Source: a bacterium (lineage in GTDB: Bacteria; Patescibacteriota; Microgenomatia; UBA12405). Taken from it: a stretch of DNA of 43,684 nucleotides. The position numbers and the translations under genes were made by a program. The stretch is from the NCBI GenBank assembly GCA_029561175.1, contig JAKQJL010000014.1, positions 1 through 43,684 on the forward strand. The letters are read 5' to 3'. Below, piece after piece: positions 35,625-43,684 of this stretch (its first letter is position 1; every line of letters starts with the position of its first letter). Below the pieces are notes generated by a model. It was given only the letters and a program-made list of their open reading frames with translations, did no database searches and was not told the origin of the DNA.

Positions 35625-36941
35625 TTAAGAGTTTAATTTGGATGATAACCAATTGTCAATTTCTTCAATATTGATTCTAATTTGTTCCATAGTGTCACGA
35701 TCTCGAATTGACACAGTATTGTCTTCGAGAGTTTGATAATCGACAACGGCACACCATGGGGTACCAATTTCGTCTTGGCGACGATATTTTTTACCAATAT
35801 TACTACTATCATCAAAATCAACAGAATATTTTAAAGATAGTTTTTGATAAAGATCTAATGATTTAGAAACAATCTCTGGTTTGTTGGCGGCAATTGGAAA
35901 TATAGCCATTTTATAGGCAGATACTTGTGGATTGATTTTTAAAACGGTGCGAATGTTACCATTCTCCAATTTTTCTTCGGTATAAGAATCGAGAAGTAAA
36001 AAGAAAAAGCTGCGATCAACACCACCAGACGTTTCAGTAATCCAGGGAGTATATTTTTCATTGGTAACAGGATCACGATAATCTAAATCTTGACCACTAA
36101 ATTTGGAATGTTGGGTTAAATCATAATCGGATCGCCAATGAATACCTTCCATTTCGGCCCAACCCCAAGGGGTTTGATATTCGATATCGAAAGCTTTTTT
36201 GGCATAAAAAACTAATTCGTTGGCTTCGTGCTGACGGAAACGTAAATTTTCCTTATTATTAAATAATTTTTGATACCAGACCATTCGTTGCTCTTTCCAA
36301 TATTCGTACCATTTTTCCATTTCATTGGGATGAACAAAGTATTGAATATCCCATTGTTCGAATTCGCGAGTGCGATAAAGAAAATTTTTTGGGGTAATTT
36401 CATTTCTAAATGCTTTTCCAATTTGAGCGATACCAAAAGGGATTTTGACACGACAGTTATCAACAATATTTTTAAAATCGAGATAAATAGTTTGGCAGGC
36501 CTCCCCTCTTAAATAAGCTGGAAGTTTTTCGCCTTCAATAACGCCAATTTCGGTGTGAAACAAAATGTTAAATTTTTTGGGAGCAGTAAATTCACCATCG
36601 CATTCGGGGCATTTTTTGGCATTGTCAATTAAATCGGGACGAAATCGTTTGTGACATTTCTTGCATTCAACTAATTCATCACCAAAATTTTTAACATGAC
36701 CGGAGGCTTCCCAAACACGAGGATGAGTAATAATTGAGCCGTCGATAAAGACGACATCTTGTCTTCGGGTAACATTATCACGAATCCACAAATCTTTCCA
36801 ATTCTTTTTCATTAATGAACCAATTGGGCCATAATCAAAAAAACCTTGGATACCGCCATAAATTTCTGAGTTTTGAAAAATAATCCCTCGTCTCTTTGAT
36901 AATGAGACTATTTTGGAAACGATATTGTCTTCAGTAGTCAT
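35625..36941 (-). CDS. glyS: Glycyl-tRNA synthetase (single-chain class II type)
   Basis: SKRRGIIFQNSEIYGGIQGFFDYGPIGSLMKKNWKDLW, FRNEITPKNFLYRTREFEQ. Confidence 0.95.
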   Translation of the reverse strand: MTTEDNIVSKIVSLSKRRGIIFQNSEIYGGIQGFFDYGPIGSLMKKNWKDLWIRDNVTRRQDVVFIDGSIITHPRVWEASGHVKNFGDELVECKKCHKRFRPDLIDNAKKCPECDGEFTAPKKFNILFHTEIGVIEGEKLPAYLRGEACQTIYLDFKNIVDNCRVKIPFGIAQIGKAFRNEITPKNFLYRTREFEQWDIQYFVHPNEMEKWYEYWKEQRMVWYQKLFNNKENLRFRQHEANELVFYAKKAFDIEYQTPWGWAEMEGIHWRSDYDLTQHSKFSGQDLDYRDPVTNEKYTPWITETSGGVDRSFFFLLLDSYTEEKLENGNIRTVLKINPQVSAYKMAIFPIAANKPEIVSKSLDLYQKLSLKYSVDFDDSSNIGKKYRRQDEIGTPWCAVVDYQTLEDNTVSIRDRDTMEQIRINIEEIDNWLSSKLNS

Positions 36942-36959
36942 AACGGATTATACCGTAAA

Positions 36960-37526
36960 CTAGTTAAATAACTCAGAACTAGATAATTTTTTTTCAAGTA
37001 TAGATTCAAAATATTTTTTTAATAAAGATTGGGTTTCTGAATAATTTTTTTGAGAAAAACTTAAATATATTTCAGGTGGAACACCGAAACCTAGTATTTC
37101 TAAAATATCCATTTCGTGTTTTATAAAAGAATAAAAATTGTTGGATTCAATTGAGGTAATCATACTTAAAAACTGCTGATAGATACCGTCTATTTGTTGG
37201 TTGTCTGCAACTAAGTAATCGGCAATTTCTAAAACTAAAAAAAGTAAGTTAAGTTGAACAAGTTTTTTATTATTTTTCAAAAGATGATCAATAATTCTTG
37301 TTTCAGATATCCAATAAAAATTATTTTTATGATACAACTGAACAAAAATAGTGTTACCTAATTGAAGTGAAGAACCCCTGGAGCTTCTAATACTTTTAGC
37401 GGATTTGGCAATAGCAACGATTTTACCAAAGTTTTCGGTCAATAAGGTGACAATTAGATCCGATTCACGATAGACTCGTCGTTTAATAACTATAGCTTTG
37501 GTGTTGAAATATTGATTATTTACCAA
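36960..37526 (-). CDS. recO: DNA repair protein RecO
   Basis: TKAIVIKRRVYRESDLIVTLLTENFGKIVAIAKSAKSIRSSRGSSLQLGN. Confidence 0.85.
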   Translation of the reverse strand: MVNNQYFNTKAIVIKRRVYRESDLIVTLLTENFGKIVAIAKSAKSIRSSRGSSLQLGNTIFVQLYHKNNFYWISETRIIDHLLKNNKKLVQLNLLFLVLEIADYLVADNQQIDGIYQQFLSMITSIESNNFYSFIKHEMDILEILGFGVPPEIYLSFSQKNYSETQSLLKKYFESILEKKLSSSELFN

Positions 37527-39415
37527 TTGATTTTGATCACTTTATCACCAGTCCAAGAAAAGGAATCGTATTTTTGTCCATTGACATAGATTTCATAGTC
37601 AATAGCTTTGGTTCCTGGTTGTTTTTGAAGATAAAGTTGATAGTTTTTTGAAGGTTTAATTGAAGACTGATATTGAACAGTTACCTTGGTGGAATTTTTG
37701 GCATATAAAGGATATTTATCGCCATAGAACCCTTCAAAAACTTGTTTGCCTAGTTCTTCGTACTTAAGAGGATCGACTTCAGTACCAGTCATTTTGATTA
37801 AATTCGACCCAGTTGGAAGATAAAATCTAAACCAATTGCGGTATTTTGGAGCGTTTAAACATAAATCACCTTTCTCAAGATTACAATTACTAGCTCGGCT
37901 CGGATTGGTGTAGGTAATTGAGACTTTATGTTCAATAGAACCATCTTTACTAATTATTTCATGTTTAATTTTTTGTCTAATAAAGAGATTGGTTTTAGCA
38001 CTACTCATATTAGCGTCATTAAGATGGAAATAGTCAGTATTAGAATCGGTAGTAACGATTTTACCGTTAATATTGGCTAGATCAGCTGCTTGTTGCATGG
38101 TTTCATCAGAAAAATAGAAAAGAATGTGTTTTTCAAAAATATCTTTAAAAGCAGCTTGTGCTAAAGGACCGATTTTGCTTTTTTCAGCACCCATAGCATT
38201 AGCCAAAATAGATCTCATGAGGGGGCCCAAAAATCCTTTTCGATTAGTTTCAATATAATTTCTAGGTCGACCAGCAATCCATTCTAGTTGATAGATAATT
38301 TGAGGACAACCGTCACAACGTTTATCTGGGGTGGCTTCAAAACTGCCGTAGGGATCACCAACGCCAATTTTTCCTAAAACTGAAACTAAATCAACTAAAA
38401 CTTGAGTATCAATAGCAATGACAGCGTCAACTTGATTTTTTTTGCCATAGGCTTTGTAATAGTTATCGAGAAAAAGTTTGACACTAGTGGGGAAATCTGG
38501 AGATAAATTCATGTCTCGAACATTCCAATAAGGAACATTGATGTGATAGGACTTAATTGGTCGAGGAGCTGGAATAGTGCTGTTGATTTTACTGTCGAGT
38601 GCATAGATATCATCTGAAAAAATGGGGTTTACTTTTCCTTTATCAACTTGGATAACACTAAAAGCTGTCCAGAAACCTCCAGTAGGTCGTAATTCAGCGT
38701 CGTTTTGAAATAAAAGAAGATAATTTCTAGGTTTATCTTTTCCTAATAACCATGAAGTTTTAGTTAGGATGGGTTTACCATCTTTAAGAAGTTTATAAGA
38801 ATCTGAAACTAAAGCTTGAGCTTTGATGATATTAGATTTTACTTGATAGTTTTTTATAGTTTCAGGATAACGATCGGCATCAATTTGAGATAGTTGAGTG
38901 TTAATTTCGGCTAAGTTTTTTTCAATAGTATCAAGGTGAGGCAGTACACCTTCAATAGATTGGGTTAGAAAAGTGATTCTGTCTTGAGTGGTTTGAGTTG
39001 AATCAGTTTTACCACCTTTAAGACCTAGGAAATCTTGATATGGTTCAACGGCTTGAATAAGAATTTTACTGGTATCTATTCCTAGAAAAGCAATTTTAAA
39101 GAGTTTATCTCCATCAGCATAATAATCTTTGGCATAAGGAAGATTTTTGGCAAAAGAAAAATAGCGGAATTGTTTATCTAATAATTTTAATTTAGATGAA
39201 AAGGAATCAATCTGAATATTTAATTCTTTAAGATCTTTATTTGAAATAGCCGTTTTGATTTTATCTGATTCAGAAATTAGTATTTTTGATTGTTGATAGA
39301 GTTTTTTGCCAGGGACATAGATAAAAAAGAAAAGAAGAGTGGTGGAAATGGCGCCAAAAATGATCAAAACAGAGAAAAAGCTGATAATAATATTTAAAAT
39401 ACGATTTTTGGTCAT
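37520..39415 (-). CDS. DUF4012-like membrane/extracellular protein
   Basis: LLGKDKPRNYLLLFQNDAELRPTGGFWTAFSVIQVDKGKV; N-terminal TM. Confidence 0.82.
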   Translation of the reverse strand: MTKNRILNIIISFFSVLIIFGAISTTLLFFFIYVPGKKLYQQSKILISESDKIKTAISNKDLKELNIQIDSFSSKLKLLDKQFRYFSFAKNLPYAKDYYADGDKLFKIAFLGIDTSKILIQAVEPYQDFLGLKGGKTDSTQTTQDRITFLTQSIEGVLPHLDTIEKNLAEINTQLSQIDADRYPETIKNYQVKSNIIKAQALVSDSYKLLKDGKPILTKTSWLLGKDKPRNYLLLFQNDAELRPTGGFWTAFSVIQVDKGKVNPIFSDDIYALDSKINSTIPAPRPIKSYHINVPYWNVRDMNLSPDFPTSVKLFLDNYYKAYGKKNQVDAVIAIDTQVLVDLVSVLGKIGVGDPYGSFEATPDKRCDGCPQIIYQLEWIAGRPRNYIETNRKGFLGPLMRSILANAMGAEKSKIGPLAQAAFKDIFEKHILFYFSDETMQQAADLANINGKIVTTDSNTDYFHLNDANMSSAKTNLFIRQKIKHEIISKDGSIEHKVSITYTNPSRASNCNLEKGDLCLNAPKYRNWFRFYLPTGSNLIKMTGTEVDPLKYEELGKQVFEGFYGDKYPLYAKNSTKVTVQYQSSIKPSKNYQLYLQKQPGTKAIDYEIYVNGQKYDSFSWTGDKVIKINW

Positions 39416-39445
39416 ATTTATTAGTGTAACGAATTAAAATAAGAT

Positions 39446-40087
39446 TTACCAGCGAGAAATCATGGCAAATGGGGTTTTGAAAATGATGAGAATATCTTGA
39501 ACAATAGACTGTTGGCTAATGTATTTAGCATCTAGTTCAGCTCTTTGTTGGAAATTTACATCATTTCTACCTGATACTTGCCATAAACCAGTTATTCCTG
39601 GTTTTGCAGTTCGAATGATATCAATGTGTTTTCTGGCTTGAGGATATTTTTGATAATTTTCTTTTAATTCTTCGTCTCGATAAGCTCGAGGGCCAACTAA
39701 ACTCATTTCACCTTTTAAGACATTAATAAATTGTGGCATTTCATCGATTGAAGCTGCTCGAATGTATTTACCAATTTTAGTAATACGGGGATCTTCGTTC
39801 ATAGGTAACTTCCAATCGAGTTTTTTATATTTTTCCCATAACTCAGGATATTTAGTTTTTAAAAATTCATCATTATCACCAATATACATAGATCTAAATT
39901 TATACATTAAAAAAGTTTGATTTCTACCAACTCTTTTTTGTTTAAAAATTACTGGTCCTGGTGAGGTTATTTTTATGAGAACTGCAGTAATTAACATAAT
40001 CGGAGAAAACAAAATTAAAAGGGTGATTGAAGAAACAATATCAACTAATCGTTTAAAAATAAAAAAAAGCTGGTTATTTTTGGTCAT
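39446..40087 (-). CDS. Undecaprenyl-phosphate sugar phosphotransferase (bacterial sugar transferase)
   Basis: FKRLVDIVSSITLLILFSPIMLI, FKQKRVGRNQTFLMYKFRSM, LKGEMSLVGPRAYRDEEL, KPGITGLWQVSGRN. Confidence 0.94.
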   Translation of the reverse strand: MTKNNQLFFIFKRLVDIVSSITLLILFSPIMLITAVLIKITSPGPVIFKQKRVGRNQTFLMYKFRSMYIGDNDEFLKTKYPELWEKYKKLDWKLPMNEDPRITKIGKYIRAASIDEMPQFINVLKGEMSLVGPRAYRDEELKENYQKYPQARKHIDIIRTAKPGITGLWQVSGRNDVNFQQRAELDAKYISQQSIVQDILIIFKTPFAMISRW

Positions 40088-41144
40088 TTTTAGTTAAAAA
40101 ATATTTTTCAGTTTTTGGGCTTGAAACAATTTTAGCAACTAAATCCCTAACTGAGAAACTTTGATTTAAATCGCAAACTAATAAAGCATCAGAAGTGTCG
40201 ATAATTGCCAAATCTTTTACTCCTACTAAACCAAGCATTTTATGGTCAGAAAGGCTAACAAGACAATTACTGGAATTCTGATTGATAATTGGTGATTTAG
40301 ATAAGCTGGTGATGGTGTCTTGGCGAATAATGTTTAATAAATTTTTCCATTCTCCAACATCACTCCATTGAAAATTGCCGGGAACTAAATAAAAATTTTT
40401 TGTTTTTTCAGAGAAGGCATAATCAAAAGCAATCGAATCAATGTTTTGATATAAAGAAATGATTTTGTTTTTATTGGATTTTTTAAGTTCAAGATAAAAC
40501 GAATACAGTTTTTTTTGGTGTTGTTGGCAAATAGTTTCAATTGTAGGAACCGAAAAAGTGTATATTCCAAGATTCCACCAGGCATCTTTTTTAATTAGAA
40601 TTTTTGCAGAAGAAATATCTGGTTTTTCAATGAATTGGTCAACTTGAAATTGTTGATTAATTAGAAGATAACCATAAGAAGGATTTGGACTAGAAGCTGG
40701 TTGGCCAATAGTTACCAAAGAATGCTTTTTCTTGGCGACCTGATAAGCTTTTTGTAGACAGTGAGTGAATTTCGAAGTTGGGTAGAGATAATGATCAGAA
40801 GGTAGAGTGGTAATTATTGCTTGAGGATTTTTTTGAGAAATGATTGATGTGATATATAAGGAGGCAACTGCAGTGTTTCTTTTTTCAGGCTCGGTAATGA
40901 TATGACTTGGTAAAATTTGATTACCTAATGTTTTTTTAACTAATGATTGGTATTTTTTATTGGTAACAATATAGATGTTGTTTTTTGAACTAATGGTTTT
41001 TAAACGGTAAAAAGTTTCTTCCAACAAAGTTTTTCGAGAAAAAAGCTTAAGAAATGGTTTTGGGAAAGACGCTCTTGATAATGGCCATAATCTTGGACCG
41101 GTACCTCCACACAAAATAACAAAATAGTGATCTTTTAATTTCAT
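40074..41144 (-). CDS. manC: Mannose-1-phosphate guanylyltransferase
   Basis: VILCGGTGPRLWPLSRASFPKPFLKLF, TEPEKRNTAVASLY, TLPSDHYL, FQWSDVGEWKNL. Confidence 0.93.
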   Translation of the reverse strand: MKLKDHYFVILCGGTGPRLWPLSRASFPKPFLKLFSRKTLLEETFYRLKTISSKNNIYIVTNKKYQSLVKKTLGNQILPSHIITEPEKRNTAVASLYITSIISQKNPQAIITTLPSDHYLYPTSKFTHCLQKAYQVAKKKHSLVTIGQPASSPNPSYGYLLINQQFQVDQFIEKPDISSAKILIKKDAWWNLGIYTFSVPTIETICQQHQKKLYSFYLELKKSNKNKIISLYQNIDSIAFDYAFSEKTKNFYLVPGNFQWSDVGEWKNLLNIIRQDTITSLSKSPIINQNSSNCLVSLSDHKMLGLVGVKDLAIIDTSDALLVCDLNQSFSVRDLVAKIVSSPKTEKYFLTKNDQK

Positions 41145-42172
41145 ATTGAATTGATTGTCTTTTTAAAGTCTAGCATGAATTTTTTATCTGAAAAATTGAG
41201 AGCTTGTTGCCGACAATCGACTGGATTTGAGGGATGAGAGAGATAAGATTCGATTGCAGATTGAAGTTGATTAATTGAATAGAGAATACCAGTTTGGGGG
41301 GTAACCGTCTCAAGGGCTCCACCCTGATTAAGTGCAATTACTCCCCTACCGCAGGCTTGAGCTTCTAAAGAGGTTAGCCCAAAATCCTCAATTTGAGGAT
41401 GAATTAGTGCAATGCAATTTTGATAATAGGTTAACAATTCAGGATTACTAGCTTGACCGGTAAAAAAAATATTATTGCCAGTAACCATTCTTTTTAGATT
41501 CTGTTCTTCTCGTCCAGTTCCAACAATTATTAATTTATAGGGTAAATGATTAAATACTTTAATTACTTGATCAATATTTTTATGTTTAACTAAACGACTG
41601 ACGCATAAAAAATAATCGTTTGTAGGGGTAGCTATTGGTTTAAAAAAATCAATATTTATTCCAGGATAAATAATCTTGGCTTTTTGGTGTAAATAATTAT
41701 TAATACGAGACTGAACGGTTTTAGAATTACATAAAATTAAATCTGGACGATAAGAATATACCTGATCTATTTTTTGGTAGAGTTTTAGAAAAATATTACT
41801 AGTGGGGTAAAGACGACGGTTAACATTATGGTAATAACAAATAAATTTAGTGTTTGGTTTGGTTAACAAACAGTGACCGATGGTTGATGTAGTTGAAATA
41901 ACTAAATCGTAATTTGAAAAATCAAATGATTCTGCTAATAAATCATAGATAGGAGAAAATAAAGGAAAGATTTTGTTGGGAAAGCTATCGGTTAAAGTAG
42001 AAAAAACTGGAGTTGAAGGTGGTAACCAAGTTATTTTTTTAGGTTGATAATTTAAAGTATATAAATCTGCTTGAGGGTAGATTTTTAATATGTTTAAAAG
42101 AACTTTTTCAGCACCACCCCATTGATTTATCCAATCAAAAAAAATAGCAATTTTATGATAGTTGTTGTTCAT
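41141..42172 (-). CDS. Glycosyltransferase group 1 (GT4)
   Basis: WGGAEKVLLNILKIYPQADLYTL, FLCVSRLVKHKNIDQVI, EDFGLTSLEAQACGRGVIALNQGGALETV. Confidence 0.92.
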   Translation of the reverse strand: MNNNYHKIAIFFDWINQWGGAEKVLLNILKIYPQADLYTLNYQPKKITWLPPSTPVFSTLTDSFPNKIFPLFSPIYDLLAESFDFSNYDLVISTTSTIGHCLLTKPNTKFICYYHNVNRRLYPTSNIFLKLYQKIDQVYSYRPDLILCNSKTVQSRINNYLHQKAKIIYPGINIDFFKPIATPTNDYFLCVSRLVKHKNIDQVIKVFNHLPYKLIIVGTGREEQNLKRMVTGNNIFFTGQASNPELLTYYQNCIALIHPQIEDFGLTSLEAQACGRGVIALNQGGALETVTPQTGILYSINQLQSAIESYLSHPSNPVDCRQQALNFSDKKFMLDFKKTINSI

Positions 42173-43262
42173 AAATGGCCAATGTTTGAGAAGCTGTTGT
42201 TTTCCAGCTATACTTTTTGACTTGAAGGTAACCTTTTTTAATATATTCTTGCCTTAACTTAGAATTGTTTTTGAATAGAAGAATGTTTTGAATTAATTGA
42301 TCTGAAGAGTTTGGGTCAAAGTACAAACAAGAATCTTGATATATTTCAGGAAGACAAGAAGAGTTACTTGAGATTACTGGGCAACCTAGTGACATTGCTT
42401 CTAAACCAGTTAAACTAAAACCTTCGTAAAAGGATGGGTGAACCAAACATAGTGCTTGTGAGTATATTTTTTGAAATTGGAGATCATCTATATAACCTAG
42501 GAAATCAACTTGATTTTCTAAATGCATTTTTTTAATTTTCTTTTGTAATCTGTCGGAAAAAACTGAGCGAGAACAGATAACCTTAAGTTTAATATCGGGT
42601 AGTTTTTGAAGAGAAGATAAAATTATCTCGATATTTTTATGAGGATAAAGATTGCCAGTATAGATGAGATAATTTTTGGGTTGATTTGAATTTAATGGTT
42701 TAATAATGAAGTTTGGATCAATGGCTTCATAGGTGGTAGTTACTTGGTTTGGTTTAATGGAAAAATTCTTGATTAAATAATTTCGCCAAAAATTACTAGG
42801 AACAACAAGATTGTTTGTTTTAATAACTATGTTAGTTAAAAATAGATAAGAAAAATGTTTGAGCCAATAAAGATACTTATTTTTAGTAGTTGTTTCAGGG
42901 CCAGTTGAGAAATGTTTAATTAAATCGTGAATGGTTACTACCGATTTTTTAAAATACAAAAGGGGTTTATTAAAATGAGTGAAATGGACTAAGTCTGGAT
43001 TAATTTTAAATATTAAAAATGGAAGGAATAATTGTTCTGAGAGAGAGTAATGTTTAATGGTGGTGGGGTGATAGATAAAGTGATTAGAAAGATTTTCTTT
43101 AATTTCTGGTAATTGATCTTGGTAGACCAGTAAGTGCCAGGAATATTTTTTGAAGTTTGGTTGAGTGGTTAAAGCTTGGAGAAGGTTTTTAACATAACGA
43201 CCAATACCGGTGTGTTTGGGTCCATAAAGTCGAGCATCGATTAAGATTTTTTTGCTTTCCAT
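42153..43262 (-). CDS. Glycosyltransferase group 1 (GT4)
   Basis: GPKHTGIGRYVKNLLQAL, YTGNLYPHKNIEIIL, PSFYEGFSLTGLEAMSLGCPVISSNSSCLPEI. Confidence 0.93.
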   Translation of the reverse strand: MESKKILIDARLYGPKHTGIGRYVKNLLQALTTQPNFKKYSWHLLVYQDQLPEIKENLSNHFIYHPTTIKHYSLSEQLFLPFLIFKINPDLVHFTHFNKPLLYFKKSVVTIHDLIKHFSTGPETTTKNKYLYWLKHFSYLFLTNIVIKTNNLVVPSNFWRNYLIKNFSIKPNQVTTTYEAIDPNFIIKPLNSNQPKNYLIYTGNLYPHKNIEIILSSLQKLPDIKLKVICSRSVFSDRLQKKIKKMHLENQVDFLGYIDDLQFQKIYSQALCLVHPSFYEGFSLTGLEAMSLGCPVISSNSSCLPEIYQDSCLYFDPNSSDQLIQNILLFKNNSKLRQEYIKKGYLQVKKYSWKTTASQTLAIYEQQLS

Positions 43263-43684
43263 ATCCGATATTTTTCTAAAAAATTAATCCCCTGCCAAAT
43301 AAAAAACTGAAGTGCTTTAGGATACTTGTTAATTAAGTTTTCGGAATAAAAGATTCTCATGGCTTGAGTGGAAGCTTTAGCTGAATTAATTTTGGTTTCT
43401 ATGCTAGCTGAAGAAATGTTTTTTGATTGTTTAATAATTCCAGAAGAAACACCCTGATAATGATTTATTTTTGTGCCGGGGTAGAAAAAGAGTTGGTAAC
43501 CTTTTTGATGTAATTTATAGCAAAAGTCTAAATCTTCGCCGTAGAAAAAATATTTTTCATTCCACCAATTTATGGCCTGGCCAACAGTTTTTTTCATCAT
43601 AAAAAAAGCACCAACACAACAATCGATTTTTTGAACTTTCGAATAATCAAGATAACTCATGAGATAACCGTTAATTAATTTCCA
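43241..43684 (-). CDS. Glycosyltransferase family 2, C-terminal part (runs off window)
   Basis: VGAFFMMKKTVGQAINWWNEKYFFYGEDLDFCYKLHQKGYQLFFYP; frame stays open upstream of the listed Met to the window end (WKLINGYLMSYLDYS). Confidence 0.85.
   Translation of the reverse strand, partial: WKLINGYLMSYLDYSKVQKIDCCVGAFFMMKKTVGQAINWWNEKYFFYGEDLDFCYKLHQKGYQLFFYPGTKINHYQGVSSGIIKQSKNISSASIETKINSAKASTQAMRIFYSENLINKYPKALQFFIWQGINFLEKYRIWKAKKS

Noticed and set aside
1-43684. CRISPR array, prophage, transposase, integron or restriction-modification system
   Set aside because: No regularly spaced repeats, phage structural genes, transposases or methylase/restriction genes seen in the reading
1-43684. Alternative genetic code (UGA as Gly, as in Absconditabacteria/Gracilibacteria)
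   Set aside because: Conserved proteins end normally under the standard code and no internal UGA was needed to complete any gene

Overview
AT-rich bacterial chromosome segment, probably from a Patescibacteria/CPR (Microgenomates-like) genome; this lineage is inferred from gene style and order, not tested. Left part (1-15.4 kb): dnaE, htpX-lemA, four tRNAs (Asp-GTC, Gly-CCC, Thr-CGT, Val-CAC), a solitary GIY-YIG nuclease, an extended NDK, an ArsR regulator, a LysM protein, an envelope glycan block (Wzy-like protein and two glycosyltransferases), a LamG-lipase fusion, an L,D-transpeptidase, NAD kinase and lepB. Middle and right (15.4-37.5 kb): a long, almost wholly minus-strand block holding parB, rpmA-rplU, rodA, ileS and a reorganised dcw (division and cell wall) cluster: ftsZ, ftsA, ftsQ-like, murG, ftsW, ATP-grasp, PLP enzyme, NlpC/P60, mraY, Mpl/MurC-like ligase, ATE/Bpt-like acyltransferase, murE, ftsI, ftsL-like, rsmH, then a lipoprotein, glyS and recO. 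Far right (37.5-43.7 kb): an exopolysaccharide block with a DUF4012 protein, sugar transferase, ManC and three glycosyltransferases. The strongest candidate for something new lies inside the dcw cluster: (i) a 51-aa LysW-like zinc-ribbon carrier ORF, missing from the supplied ORF track and the only plus-strand gene I recognise in about 28 kb, beside a PLP fold-type-II enzyme and an ATP-grasp ligase translationally coupled to each other and to ftsW; and (ii) an arginyl/leucyl-tRNA-protein-transferase-like protein between the Mpl-like ligase and murE. Together they suggest an uncharacterised amino-acid activation or peptidoglycan-modification route. Also notable: two adjacent tRNAs with C instead of U at T-loop position 55, and divergent catalytic motifs in MraY, FtsZ, MurG, MurE and IleRS.
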